NCBI RefSeq assembly: GCF_029407905.1
Contig: NC_073645.1
Location: 47,493,501-47,557,500, forward strand
DNA length: 64,000 nucleotides
Reading direction: 5' to 3'
DNA from: Bubalus kerabau
Taxonomy: Eukaryota; Chordata; Mammalia; Artiodactyla; Bovidae
Positions 1 through 11,523 of this stretch are shown one piece after another. The position numbers and the translations under genes are program-made. The stretch's first letter is position 1. The number at the start of each line of letters is the position of its first letter. A model generated the notes under the pieces. It saw only the letters and a list, made by a program, of their open reading frames with translations. It did no database searches and was not told the origin of the DNA.

Positions 1-59
1 ATGCTGTGTGTGATGTCACACACTGAGATCTTCTGGGGCAGAAAGTCCTTGATGCTTCA

Positions 60-262
60 TGTGTGTGTTAGTCGCTCAGTCATGTCTGACTCTGCAGTCC
101 CTGGACTGTAGCCAGGCTCCTCTGTCCATGGGATTCTCCAGGCAAGAATACTGGAGTGGGTTGCCCTTTCCTCCTCCAGGGCATCTTCCCGGTCCAGGGA
201 TCTAACGTGGGTCTCCCGCACTGCAGGCAGATTCTTAACCATCTGAGCCACCAGGGAAGCCC
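60..262 (-). repeat. Bov-tA SINE
   Basis: Ruminant tRNA-derived SINE in minus orientation, ending with the reverse complement of the GCTTCCCTGGTGGCTCAG head. Confidence 0.85.
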
Positions 263-1411
263 TTGACGTTTCTTAAATCACAGCAAACAGAGCCCCTAAA
301 GAAAGGACCTGCCATGGGTCACAAGGGCCATCTTGTTGGTGGAAATTTCTCCACTCCAGAAGCCAGTGGAGAACTGACCACCCTCTGCCCAGAACGGCTC
401 CACTCTAAATGACCCCTCAGAAGGTCTTCCCTGAGGCTGTGATTGTCCCATGAGTCACTGCAATCAGATAAGATACATTCCTTGCAGCTAATATGCACAA
501 AGCACTGAGTTGATCTCATACTTAGGTCTTTCCAAAATAATTCACGACATCCACAGCAATTATGTCCAACCATAACTGGGCAGAAACCAGCCTGAGACCC
601 TCCAACAGAAGAGCTCACTCTTACATAGTCCCTCTGCTACTTTCAGACCATTAGAGATATTTTTAATGAAGATGAGGCCAGTCCTTTTGCACAAAGTTGA
701 CAGACAAGAGGAAGATTCCAGAGAGAAATGCCAGAGCAAATGAATATAAATGATACTTTTCCACTCTGTGCTTACAAAATGCCTTTTGTACCCGAATCTC
801 AGAGCACTCCAGGAAGCAAGGCTTGACTGGCACATTCACTCAGGGTAACCTTGAATGGTCAGAGCTTCTCAAGTCACTTGTGATAAGAAAGAACAAAAGT
901 CCAGATACTTTTAAAATGCAATATTCTCACCTTCTGGGTAGTAAACAAAAGTGTGCAGATGGATAATGACATCTGTGGATTCTGGCTTCATTTCCCAGAG
1001 AGAAAATGTAAATAAATATGTAAAAAGTTGTCATATGTAGATAACACCCATGGTCCATCCAATAGTTAACATTCTGCCCAATATTCTCCTGCAATGGATT
1101 CCATTCCTGGGTACAGCCTTGTGACTGTATTACACTGAGAAGATAAAATAGATTTCTTCAATATCCATAGGCAGGCCCATATAGAAATGTTTAGTAAAAA
1201 CGTCCAGTCAATGGGTTTGACCCAGAACACTTCTGCACTAAGTAATACCTTCCTTTCGTTCTCTTCACTGGATGCTTGCTTGGAAATGCCAATGGCTAAA
1301 TGATTCAATAGGGTCTGCAAAGGCCAAGCCCTTAACTGGAAAGGCAGGGGTCTGCCTGAGGGATTGATTTGAAGGTTTATTTAAGAATTCTCTTCTTACC
1401 CTCTATTTAAG
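263..1411. other. No gene seen; unassigned non-coding DNA
   Basis: About 1.1 kb of moderately AT-rich DNA. Open frames up to 99 codons exist on the - strand but show no recognisable protein, splice pattern or codon bias. Confidence 0.6.
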
Positions 1412-1632
1412 GTGCTTCCCAGGTGGCGCTAGTGGTAAAGAACCTGCCTGCAATGCAGGAGACATATGAGATGCAGGTTTGATTCCCTGAATCAGGTAGA
1501 TCCCCTGGAGGAGGGCATGGGAACCCACTCCAGTGTTCTTGCCTGGAGAATCCCATGGACAGAGGGGCCTGGCGGGCTACAGTCCACAGGGTCACAGAGT
1601 TGGACACGACTGAAGCGACTTAGCACGCACAA
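1412..1632 (+). repeat. Bov-tA SINE
   Basis: Begins with the tRNA-like head (CTTCCCAGGTGGCGCTAGTG) and ends with the GACACGACTGAAGCGACTTAG tail motif typical of the family. Confidence 0.85.
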
Positions 1633-2080
1633 GGTGCACACACAGCATGAGTTACCACCACTGCTCCGCCACCAACGAGGGGCCTGGAGAGCAGTTGTTA
1701 GTAACTTTGGAACTGTTCCTAGGATTCATTTCAGGTAATAATCATCTTCAGAGGAAAAAACTCACCAAGACTCTGAGGACATTTCTGCTGGGAAAGTAAC
1801 ACCTAGCAGAGACAAACTGGCCCTCTGATCCCTTGCACTGGATTCTGGAAGTCAAGGCTAATAGCTCGGGAATGACTCTGAGTGCACTGAGTATCTGGAA
1901 AAGGAACTCCTCCAAATGCAGTCGAAATGATTTCCAAATAGTTTCAAGAACGTTATTAGTCTATAGAACTATTAAATAATTATCAAGAATAATGATATAA
2001 GGTATCCTGTAGTTGTAACCAAGAGTTAGCCTTGCTATTACACTGATCAATTGCACAACAAGGTTTGCATTACCTTCTTC

Positions 2081-2119
2081 CGTTCAGTTCAGTTCAGTTG
2101 CTCAGTCGTGTCCGACTCT
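2081..2119 (-). repeat. Very short BovB 3' end
   Basis: Only the AGTTC-repeat tail and the first about 20 bases (CTCAGTCGTGTCCGACTC) of the BovB 3' end, an extreme 5' truncation. Confidence 0.6.
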
Positions 2120-2242
2120 AAAAATTTTCTACTCCGGTCAAATTAAAGTGTAAAGGAAAATACAGATCATTGCTTGATTGATAACTGTTCTTGAACTCAA
2201 GAGTAGCTAGTATGCAACTTTTGGTTCTAAAAGCAGTGGTCT

Positions 2243-3325
2243 ATCAGTTCAGTTCAGTTCAGTCACTCAGTTGTGTCCAACTCTTTGCAACCCCATGAAT
2301 CGCAGCATGCCAGGCCTCCCTGTCCATCACCAACTCCCGGAGTTCACTCAGACTCACGTCCATCGAGTCAGTGATGCCATCCAGCCATCTCATCCTCTGT
2401 CATTCCCTTCTCCTCCTGCCCCCAATCCCTCCCAGCATCAGAGTCTTTTCCAATGAGTCAACTCTTCACATGAGGTCACCAAAGTACTGGAGTTTCAGCT
2501 TTAGTATCATCTCTTCCAAAGAAATCCCAGGGCTGATCTCCTTCAGAATGGACTGGTTGGATCTCCTTGCAGTCCAAGGGACTCTCAAGAGTCTTCTCCA
2601 ACACCACAGTTCCAAAGCATCAATTCTTCGGCGCTCAGCCTTCTTCACAGTCCAACTCTCACATCCATACATGACCACAGGAAAAACCATAGCCTCGACT
2701 AGACGGACCTTTGTTGGCAAAATAATATCTCTGCTTTTCTATATGCTATCTAGGTTGGTCATAACTTTCCTTCCAAGGAGCAAGCGTCTTTTAATTTCAT
2801 GGCTGCAGTCACCATCTGCAGTGATTTTGGAGCCCCAAAAATAAAGTCTGACACTGTTTCCACTGTTTCCCCATCTATTTCCCATAAAGTGGTGGGACCG
2901 GATGCCATGATCTTCATTTTCTGAATGTTGAGCTTTAAGCCAACTTTTTCACTCTCTTCTTTCACTTTCATCAAGAGGCTTTTTAGTTCCTCTTCACTTT
3001 CTGCCATAAGGGTGGTGTCATCTTTGATATTTCTCCCGGCAATCTTGATTCCAGCTTGTGTTTCTTCCAGTCCAGCGTTTCTCATGATGTACTCTGCATA
3101 TAAGCTAAATAAGCAGGGTGACAATATACAGCCTTGATGTACTGCTTTTCCTATTTGGAACCAGTCTGTTGTTCCATGTCCAGTTCTAACTGTTGCTTCC
3201 TGACCTGCATACAAATTTCTCAAGAGGCAGATCAGGTGGTCTGGTATTCCCATCTCTTTCAGAATTTTCCACAGTTTATTGTGATCCACACAGTCAAAGG
3301 CTTTGGCAGTGTCAATAAGCCTTTT
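2243..3325 (-). mobile_element. BovB (RTE) LINE, 5'-truncated copy 1
   Basis: Minus-orientation BovB 3' end of about 1.1 kb, starting with the AGTTC-repeat tail. The - strand encodes parts of the reverse transcriptase (WKILKEMGIPDHL, QGCILSPCLFSLYAEYIM). The YADD active-site motif is disrupted by a 15-base in-frame deletion near 3,021-3,030, and frameshifts break the frame. A dead copy. Confidence 0.9.
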
Positions 3326-3339
3326 TAAATGTAGATTTC

Positions 3340-3470
3340 TCTCAATTTTTTTTTTTTTTTTGCCAAGCCAAGCAGTATGTGAGATCTCAGTTCCCTGACC
3401 AGGGGTTGAACCTGCGCCCCCTGTGGTGCAAGTCTGGAGTCCTAAGTACTAGACCGTCAGGGAAGGCTCT
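3340..3470 (-). repeat. tRNA-derived SINE (CHR-2/ART2-like)
   Basis: A T-run (an A-tail on the other strand) followed by a GTTCCCTGACCAGGGGTTGAACC block, the box-B-like part of a ruminant or cetartiodactyl tRNA SINE. It abuts the truncated end of the BovB copy. Confidence 0.65.
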
Positions 3471-3584
3471 AAATTTTCTTATCATACACTATATTAGTTA
3501 AAAAAAATTCTGAACATGTAGCCCCCATATACATATATAAATTTATTTGCAAATAATATACTAGCAGTGTGACTTCCCTTTCAC

Positions 3585-3733
3585 TTCTCACTTTCATGCA
3601 TTGGAGAAGGAAATGGCAACCCACTCCAGTGTTCTTGCCTGGGGAATCCCAGGGATGGCGGAGCCTGGTGGGCTGCCGTGTATGGGGTCGCACAGAGTCG
3701 GACACGACTGAAGCGACTTAGCAGCAACAGCAG
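3585..3733 (+). repeat. Bov-A2 SINE monomer
   Basis: Contains GGAGAAGGAAATGGCAACCC and ends with GACTGAAGCGACTTAGCAGC followed by a CAG-type tail. Confidence 0.85.
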
Positions 3734-5464
3734 CAGTAATACATTAGCATAAAACAAAAGTAGAAAATGTTCAAAGTCTAAAAAATAATAATTTAGTGAC
3801 TGCAAACTATTTAATAGTTCTGTTCTCCCTAACATTTTTTTTAAAGAGAGTGACGTGGTCAGATAGGTTTATTTTTGTGACTCTTGGCTGAAAACTTTGG
3901 GACAAAACAATTTGAAGTGTCCTAAGGTTCAGTTTATTTTGAAACCTGGCTTTAAGGGCTGTCACCACTTAAAATATCTCAGGAGATAAGTAAACTAGGA
4001 AGAATCACATGTCTTAGCAAGTCAAACTGCTCATTTCAGATGTATCCACAAGTTATGCAAAGGTTTTAACTGAAATCTGGCTAAATTTCCAGCTTCTCTG
4101 AAGTCTATCAATCTTCCTTTTAAAAGCCAATTATATAATGTCAAGGAATAATTCAGAAATACTTAGCTAGTTGTTTCACGTGCACTTCATTTACTTATGC
4201 ATAAGAAGAAAGGTCAATTGACTGTTGTCATGGAACACAATTAAAAACAGGATGTGTAAAAGACAGCAGAGAGGCAAAACCCTGCTGGCAGCTGGGAATA
4301 GTGAATCTTACAGGCACATTTTGGGGTAAACAGATCACTTGGAGACTGACAAGGAGATCAGTCTGCGTGTTGTGAGCAGGCCAACTAGCAGTATCAAAGA
4401 AAACAATTAAAATATGGATCCCAAAACTCTTCATTTAGGAGATTTTTTTAAAGACGGGAGAAATTTCAGTTTGTAAGTTTTGTGCCGGTATTATTTTTTT
4501 TTAATGTCATTTTCAGCAACAAAATCACAAACATTGGAAAGATTTGCAAACCTCTATTTTCAAAAATGCTGTCTCCACGAGATTCAGTTCTTTTGAAAAC
4601 CAATGACTTTCTCACTCATTGTTAAAACATCACTGGTATCTTGAAGTAAGAGGTTAAGTCTGTTTATTTTTGTGAAACTCTCCTACAGCACCCTCATGAC
4701 AGCTACTAGTCATCATGGAAAAGATGAGGAAATGTGAAATATTTTTTGCCAAAAAACAATTGTCAAACTTGATTTTTAAGTATTTTGCCACAATAAATTC
4801 TGTGATCTCTGTGTGGTACATGAGATTTTCAAGGTCACCCCTCACCTTATCACAACACTCTGAAAAGCCTCTCCTAAAGGCCTTGTCACTAAATTTTACC
4901 ATGTGATGGCATCAAGTGGCCCGCCCGAGCCACCATACGCCATGGTAGACTGCGCAATGGTCCACGGACACCCAATGACCCTCCTTAGTGGCCCATTAGT
5001 CTTTACCACCACCCAGATGCTAAGCTTGCCAAAATGTATCATTTTGGCCAAAAAAAGTGAGTGGTGGGGATGTTTGTGACTTCTGAGCAGGTGCTTCAGG
5101 AGCTAGTTGATGGTTCACCAATCTCTCTGTTTCTCTGCCACTCCCACTGGCAGAGCTCCGGTCCAGGTTGCTTCATCAGCCTGGGTCCTCGAGCAAAAAC
5201 TACCTGGCCTATAGAAAGCATGTCCCAAACGTCACACGGGACGCCTCTACTAAATATTTGGGCATTCTCACCCCATTTTTTTTTTCACTGTTTATCTGAA
5301 ATTTGTTTTATCTGGCATCCTTGGTTGTAAGTCACTGATGTTTGGGGATTGTTTGGTTTGGCTGCAAACCCAATTTTACTGGACTGGTACAGCAGCTGAC
5401 CACAGCCCAAGGAAGGCCAACTGTGTCAACTTGTATATTAAATATATTAATAGTAAGGCTTTGT
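3734..5464. other. No gene seen; unassigned DNA
   Basis: About 1.7 kb, mostly AT-rich. A segment around 4,650-5,050 has opposing open frames of 63-82 codons and a patch that changes to GC-rich at 4,915; it may be an old transposon, but I cannot name it. Confidence 0.5.
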
Positions 5465-5680
5465 TGTTGTTATCCAGTTGCTAAGTCATGTTCGACTCTT
5501 TTGTGACCCCATAGACCATAGCCTGCCAGGCTCCTCTGTCCATGGGATTTCCCAGGGAAGAATACTGGAGTGGGGTGCCATTTCCTTCTCCAGGAGATCT
5601 TCCCCAGCCAGGGATCAAACCTTCATCTCCTGCATTGGCAAGTGGATTCTTTACCACTGAGCCACCAGGGAAGCCCATAA
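5465..5680 (-). repeat. Bov-tA SINE
   Basis: Minus-orientation copy ending in GAGCCACCAGGGAAGCCC. Confidence 0.85.
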
Positions 5681-5699
5681 TAGTAAGGTTTGTGAGTAA

Positions 5700-5766
5700 G
5701 TGATAGTCACTATCATGTCTGACTCTTTGTGACCCCATGGACTGTAGCCTGCCAGGCTCATCTGTC
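5700..5766 (-). repeat. Bov-tA SINE fragment
   Basis: Only the distal part (CATGTCTGACTCTTTGTGAC through CTGCCAGGCTC) remains, directly beside the preceding SINE. Confidence 0.7.
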
Positions 5767-6935
5767 CTCTGAATTGTTTGCCCTTACTCTTCAGATTAAA
5801 AACAAACAAACAAACAAAACAGAAGCCATAGTTTTTCCTGTACCCCAGGGAATTATTTTAGGAGACTGCTGTTCTAAGGTGTGGTCTGCGGGGCAAGGTG
5901 GTCAGATGCTAGAAACTCACTAAAAACACATATTGCTCAGCACTGCCCTGGTGATACCATCTTAGAATCTGGAGACGGTAAAGGATCTGCTCACTTAAGT
6001 TCCTCAGGTGATTCTAAAGCAAATTAACATTCCACTGGCTGGTGTTTGCAATTTAACTTTTCTAGAGGCTAACAGTACTAGTGCTCAGAGACCTGGTCCT
6101 GCCTTTGCTATTTACACTAGCTTTGTACAATGTTCAGTGGGTCAATTCTATTCTCCTTTTTGGATGGCACTGCTCTCATCTAAAGAGGAATGAGACTGAC
6201 TCAGACATCTCACATCCTCTTCCAGCTCAAAGTCCAGGAGTGGAAGTCAGAAAATCAGGGCCTTCCAAGGTCCAGGAGGCAACAGACACCGTGAGGCTGT
6301 GGAGGTGTAAGACACTAGGTCACGGAGGGGCCCTTGGCAAACAGAAGGACCCAAGCCCGTCTCAGTGCTCCCTGGAATCTTCCTGTGTAGGCGCAGCTGT
6401 TCAGGAATCCCTGGGGCCATAGGCATACCTGCCTCACGTATAACTGTAAAAACCTGGTGGAAGACTTCTAATTTTGCTTTGGTAAATACTGTGTCCCACA
6501 AGCAACTAAATGAGTTTATGATTGACTGACATGTCTCTGAAATCATCATATGGGCCGGGAGGATTTTTATAAGCAGAGAAAATCTAATGCACCAATTATT
6601 CTAGAATGGAATAAACTGTGTGAATACTAACTTTAGTAATTAAGGACATTGACACTGCAATACATTGGAGACACACATTCATTAACATTTTTAGCTTTTT
6701 TCTGCGAGATTATATATATCTTGGAGCCAACAAGGTTTTTATGTCTGAAACATTTCGATAAGCATTTTAAAAGCCTGTTGGCACCAGTCATTTGATCTGC
6801 ATTAGCTTAAGGGCTAAAATGCTTTCATGGGCTGATGCTGCTCTGGTACTTGTAAAACAGAGATGATCAGACAGGACATTATCGAGGAGCTCAGTCAGCA
6901 AGGGAGGCAGATACAAATAAGTAATTTTTCTATAG
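5767..6935. other. No gene seen; includes a short AAAC repeat
   Basis: Starts with a short (CAAA)n microsatellite near 5,801-5,820. The rest is unassigned; the 113-codon + frame at 6,081 shows nothing recognisable. Confidence 0.5.
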
Positions 6936-7112
6936 GCTTCCCTAGTGGTTCAGTGGTATAGAGTCTGTCTGCCCTGGGTTGGGAAGATCCCCTGGAGGAG
7001 AAAATGGCAACCCACTCCAGTATTCTTGCCTGGAGAATTCCACAACAGAGGAGCCTGGTGGGCTACAGTTCATGGGGTTGCAAAGAGTTGGATACAACCT
7101 AGTGACTAAAGA
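6936..7112 (+). repeat. Bov-tA SINE
   Basis: GCTTCCCTAGTGGTTCAGTG head and the GGAGTTGGATACAACCTAGTGAC-type end, with internal losses. Confidence 0.8.
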
Positions 7113-7967
7113 AACGCCAAAAATAACAATTTTTCTGTAAAGGGGAAAGTGCCAGATAAAGCTGCATACAAGTTTCAGGAACAAACCCCATACGATAAGG
7201 AGAGGGAGCGAGGTGTCAGGAGAGACTTATTAGGGATGACACATGCGACGGAGAGTCTTTAGGAATAAATTAGCCAGGTGAAGAAGGGAAAGGTATTCCA
7301 GGCAAAGGAAAATCACCACCAGTCACAGATTTATGGGACAACTCGCTGAAGCAGCAACGTCTCTTAAGTGGTGATGGCATCAGGCACTGGGGAGGCAGGT
7401 AAACAGGTGAGAGTGCTGACTGGTTACAAGGTCCAGGATGCAGCTCCTGCAGGGCAGAGTGGGCCACAGAGGATGAAGCATACTTGGAGGAGCTGGCCGC
7501 TGGGGGCAGGGAAGGAGGGGAAGGCAGACACTGTGAAAACATAACAATGAATGTACATGTCTCAAAATGTCAAGTTCTAGAAGTTATGGTCCAGGTTTTC
7601 CCACATTATATTTCAATCACACACATTAAAAACGATAACTTAAACCCTAAGCACATAAACATTTTCGAAGCAGGAAAAGAAAATAATAAGCACTTAGAAC
7701 TAGCCATCAGGGATCCTCCTCTTTTAGTACCTAAACCTCTCTAGTCCTGCCCTGTTAAGAGACCCCAGAAACCTAGTCCCTCCTCAGGTTTCCCTCCACA
7801 AACAGTTCCTGGGCATCCTCAGTTCCCCTAGCCCAAAGCCGGCTCTCACAATCCCCTCTGCTGCTGACTCGCTCTGTTTGATTCTTTGCCTTTTCACAGG
7901 CTGTTTCCAGCACATTTTCTCCCTAGGCATCATCAACAAGGGTTCAGGCACTTAGCTCTCAAGTACT
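7113..7967. other. No gene seen; unassigned DNA
   Basis: About 850 bases without recognisable repeat or coding signal. Confidence 0.5.
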
Positions 7968-8080
7968 TAGTTGCTCAGTCATGTCCGACTCTTTGCGACC
8001 CCATGGACTGAAGTCCGCTAAGCTCCTCTGTCCATGGGGATTCTCCAGGCAAGAATACTGGAGTGGGTAGCCTTTCCCTT
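7968..8080 (-). repeat. Bov-tA SINE, interrupted
   Basis: Minus-orientation SINE cut by the Bov-A2 insertion at 8,081. Its continuation (CTTTCCCTTCTCCGGGG) resumes at 8,353. Confidence 0.75.
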
Positions 8081-8352
8081 AGGAGAAGGCAATGGCACCC
8101 CACTCCAGTACTTTTGCCTGGAAAATCCCATGGATGGAGGAGCCTGGTAGGCTACAGTTCATGGGGTCTCGAAGAGTCGGACACGACTGAGTGACTTCAC
8201 TTTCTCCTTTCCCTTTCATTCATTGGAGAAGGAAATGGCAACCCACTCCCATGTTCTTGCCTGGAGAATCCCAGGGACGGGGAAGCCTGGTGGGCTGCCG
8301 TCTATGGGGTCACACAGAGTCGGACACAACTGAAGCGACTTAGCAGCAGCAG
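8081..8352 (+). repeat. Bov-A2 dimeric SINE inserted in a Bov-tA
   Basis: Two related monomers in tandem. Flanked by CTTTCCCTT at 8,072-8,080 and 8,354-8,362, a target-site duplication. Confidence 0.85.
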
Positions 8353-8489
8353 TCTTTCCCTTCTCCGGGGTAGTTTTCAAGAGGCATGCAATATACATGA
8401 GCCTTAAAGAAAGAATTACAGTTACCTCAGGAAATCCCTTCTTACAAACACAGAACTATATAATAAAACAACAGAATTTAAGGATCATT

Positions 8490-8637
8490 AGATGATAAAT
8501 TAAGGCAATGGCAACCCACTCCAGTACTCTTGCCTGGCAAATCCCACGGACGGAGCAGCCTTGTGGGCTGCAGTCCACGGGGTCGCTAGGAGTCAAGACA
8601 TGACTGAAGCGACTTAGCAGCAGCAGATGATAAATTA
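8490..8637 (+). repeat. Bov-A2 SINE monomer with perfect target-site duplication
   Basis: Element at about 8,503-8,624, flanked by AGATGATAAATTA at 8,490-8,502 and 8,625-8,637. A perfect 13-base duplication suggests a relatively recent insertion. Confidence 0.85.
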
Positions 8638-8999
8638 TGTATGTATAAAAGCTTAATGAAATGATGTTTTACTATAAAATAATGCATAATAGGAAAGAAA
8701 AATAGGAAAATGAAGCTTTAAAGAATATTAAATCACTTCATTTTACCCCTCAGAGATACATTTTTATTGACATTGACACAAATAGATATGTTTGTAAAAT
8801 CAAGATCTTATCACAGGTGTGCTTTAGATTCTTTTTCTCACTTAACATCATGCACAATTTTATAGTACAGGCACCTTTAACAGAGCCTTTGGAGCTTACA
8901 TGTTCTTGAAAAATAAGTGAATTGTTGCACAAGTTAATGACATTATGTACCAAAAGTAGACTTAACGATTCTCCTAATGTTAAACATTTATAGTCAACT

Positions 9000-9273
9000 T
9001 GCTGCTGCTGCTGAGTCACGTCAGTCGTGTCTGACTCTGTGCGACCCTACAGATGGCAGCCCACCAGGCTCCCCCGTCCCTGGGATTCTCCGGGCAAAAA
9101 CACTGGAGTGGGTTGCCATTTCCTTCTCCAATGCATGAAAGTGAAAAGTGAAAGGGAAGTCGCTCAGTCGTGTCTGACCCTCCGCGACCCCATGGACTGC
9201 AGCCTTCCAGGCTCCTCCATCCATGGGATTTTCCAGGCAAGAGTACTGGAGTGGGGTGCCATTGCCTTCTCCG
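9000..9273 (-). repeat. Bov-A2 dimeric SINE (minus)
   Basis: Starts with a (GCT)n tail and ends GCCATTGCCTTCTCCG. Inverted relative to the Bov-A2 at 9,403. Confidence 0.85.
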
Positions 9274-9390
9274 ACTTACTACAATGTAAAATAACAATGC
9301 ATTACCTGCAAAAACACAAAGCAGTGACTGCATAATCCAAACAAAAAATTATAAATATCAAAACCAATACATGTTGATTTAAGCGTCTAC

Positions 9391-9690
9391 AAAATGTACT
9401 ATCGGAGAGGGCAACGGCACCCCACTCCAGTACTCTTGCCTGGAAAATCCCATGGATGGAGGAGTCTGGTAGGCTGCAGTCCATGGGGTCGCTATGAGTC
9501 AGAAACGACTGAGCGACTTCACTTTCATTTTTCACTTTCATGCATTGGAGAAGGAAATGGCAACCCACTCCAGTGTTCTTGCCCGGAGAATCCCAGGGAT
9601 GGGGGAGCCTGGTGGGCTGCCGTCTGTGGGGTCGCACAGAGTCGGACACGACTGAAGCGACTTAGCAGCAGTAGCAGCAAAATGTACTAT
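9391..9690 (+). repeat. Bov-A2 dimeric SINE with perfect target-site duplication
   Basis: Element at 9,403-9,678 flanked by AAAATGTACTAT at 9,391-9,402 and 9,679-9,690. Confidence 0.9.
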
Positions 9691-9954
9691 AAAATTCAGT
9701 TATATTTAATTCATAAAAACATTTTGTTATAATTGAAACAATTTGTAAATTGTTTGCTAACAGACACAAGGACTTCTAAATCTACAGATAGTGCCTTATC
9801 AGCTCCTGATGTGAATTACAAATTGAGACAAATAATTGCCAAGGCAAAACTAATTTTTTAAAACCACTTCCAACATTTTACTGCAAAATACAACAGACAT
9901 TTTAAGGAAGGCTGTAGCTCCATTTAACTACATTTGATAGGATAGATATTGAGT

Positions 9955-10150
9955 GTTCCCTCATAGCTCAGTTGGTAAAGAATCTGCCCACAATGCAGGA
10001 GACCTGGGTTCAATTTCTGGGTTGGGAAGATCCCTAGAGGAGGAAACGGCAACCCACTCCAGTGTTCTCACCTGGAGAATCCCATGGACAACAGGAGCCT
10101 GGCAGGCTACAGTCCATGGGGTCGCAGAGTCAGACATGACTAAAGTGACT
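9955..10150 (+). repeat. Bov-tA SINE
   Basis: tRNA-like head with TAGCTCAGTTGGTAAAGAAT and the family's GACATGACTAAAGTGACTAA end. Confidence 0.85.
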
Positions 10151-10436
10151 AAACCATTACCATATTGAGTGTTGGCTCAGAGGCTAAGAGGGCCCCTGCA
10201 CCTTCAAACTTGGTTTTTCTGTTTCTCCACCTTTTTGCAGCTCAAGGCACTGGCATTATCTCCTGGGGGTCTGGTCGAGATTCCGAATCTCAGGCTCCTT
10301 CCAAACCAACTGAATCAGGATCTGCATGCCAACTAAAACCCCAGGTGTCTCCTGGGCCTTTTCAGGCTGGAGAAGGCCCTGAACCACTGCCATACCCTTT
10401 GCTAGATCCCTAGATCCTAAACGAAATCAGTCCTGA

Positions 10437-10708
10437 ATATTCATTGGAAGGACTGATGGCTGAAACTCCCAATACTTTGGCCACCTGATGAGAAGAACTG
10501 ACTCATTGGAAAAGACCCTGATGCTGAGAAAGATTGAATGTGGGAGGAGAAGGGGATGACAGAGGATGAGATGGTTTGGATGGCATCACCCACTGGACGG
10601 ACATGAGTTTGAGTAGGCTCCGGGAGTTGGTGATGGGCAGGGAGGCCTGGCGTGCTGCAGTCCACGAGGTTGCAACGAGTCGCACACGACTGAGCGACTG
10701 AACAGAAC
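10437..10708 (+). mobile_element. BovB 3' end fragment (plus orientation)
   Basis: About 270 bases including GGAGTTGGTGATGGGCAGGG and the terminal CACACGACTGAGCGACTGAAC. Lies about 150 bases left of the CpG island. Confidence 0.85.
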
Positions 10709-11266
10709 TGAGGTCCCTGGGGCGCGATAAATAAGCGGGCTCTCCGTAAATGCTCCACTAAGTTACTAAGCAGCAAACTGCACCTTGGCGGGGGTAGGGG
10801 TCGGAGGAGCCACCTCCTTTGAAATCCATCTCTTCCCCTCAGCTAAGGCGGAGGGCCTCCTTTACGCCCGTCTCCCCGCACTCGGGCCCGCGAGGCCCAT
10901 GCACGCATTGTGATGCGCGGAGAGGACGCCAAGTCCAGAAGGGCTTGACTCTGTGGACAGCCCCTCACCTGGGCACGTCTTTTCCTTCCTGGGTCTGCGA
11001 GCCCGCCGGGAAGCCGAGGGGTGGGGCGCGCTGGAAGCTGGGGAGGTAAGAGGGCTACCGCTACACTGCTTTACGTAACAGGAGGCGCTGGTTACACCTA
11101 CGGCAGCTTTTCCCCGCCCAAACGCAGAGACGGACTGGGGAGACCGCGACTCTACCCCGAGCCCAAGTCCCAAGGACTGTTTGCCAACAAAGAGGACCGC
11201 CGTGCAAGGGGCGGAGCCTGGGAGTCAGATTACCGCGAGACCTAGTTTCCGAAGAGCCTTTGACAG

Positions 11267-11288
11267 GCGCAGGCGCACTACAGTTCCC
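11267..11288 (+). promoter_or_regulatory. Adjacent NRF1-like and ZNF143-like sites
   Basis: GCGCAGGCGC (NRF1 half-site palindrome) is followed without a gap by ACTACAGTTCCC, which matches the ZNF143 core except for one base. This pairing is common just upstream of start sites of constitutive vertebrate genes. Assignment is by motif only. Confidence 0.55.
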
Positions 11289-11405
11289 GCCCCCCACCCC
11301 TACCGCCTCCGCGAAGGTGGCTGCCACCGGGGGAGGCGGGGCCGGGCCTCTGGCACAAAGCTCGCGAGATTTGAACGCGTCCGCTCTCGTTCTTCCTGTC
11401 AGAGG

Positions 11406-11414
11406 CCGGAAGTG
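11406..11414 (+). promoter_or_regulatory. ETS-family site (CCGGAAGTG)
   Basis: An exact consensus ETS/GABPA motif lies 110 bases upstream of the start codon inside the CpG island, the usual place for it in TATA-less promoters. Confidence 0.5.
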
Positions 11415-11523
11415 CGGGGCCTCGCTAGCGCTTGCTCCGCTGTTTGCGGCGGCGCCGCTGGGCCCCAGGTATCCGTCTCGGCTCCTCGGGTCGAGCTTCG
11501 CCTGGCCTCCCCGGCACGAGGTG

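Noticed and set aside
1412..1480. tRNA gene in the tRNA-like SINE heads
   Set aside because: The A/B-box-like sequence belongs to tRNA-derived SINEs; no cloverleaf with intact acceptor stem is evident.
2759..3289. A 176-codon reverse-transcriptase frame on the - strand (also 38,504-38,914 and 42,344-43,033) as host genes
   Set aside because: These are remnants of 5'-truncated BovB LINEs with frameshifts; they are annotated as mobile elements.
4654..4906. Opposing 82- and 63-codon frames as a small gene or transposase remnant
   Set aside because: No domain or terminal repeats recognised; left as unassigned DNA.
9016..9732. Open frames of 60-115 codons with MSDSVRPHR or GDGAW-type peptides, here and at many other positions
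   Set aside because: They are translations of Bov-A2 and Bov-tA SINEs and recur wherever these repeats occur.
263..10850. Exons of TEX36, the gene expected to the left of EDRF1
   Set aside because: No TEX36-like peptide in any frame; in human it lies tens of kilobases farther away.
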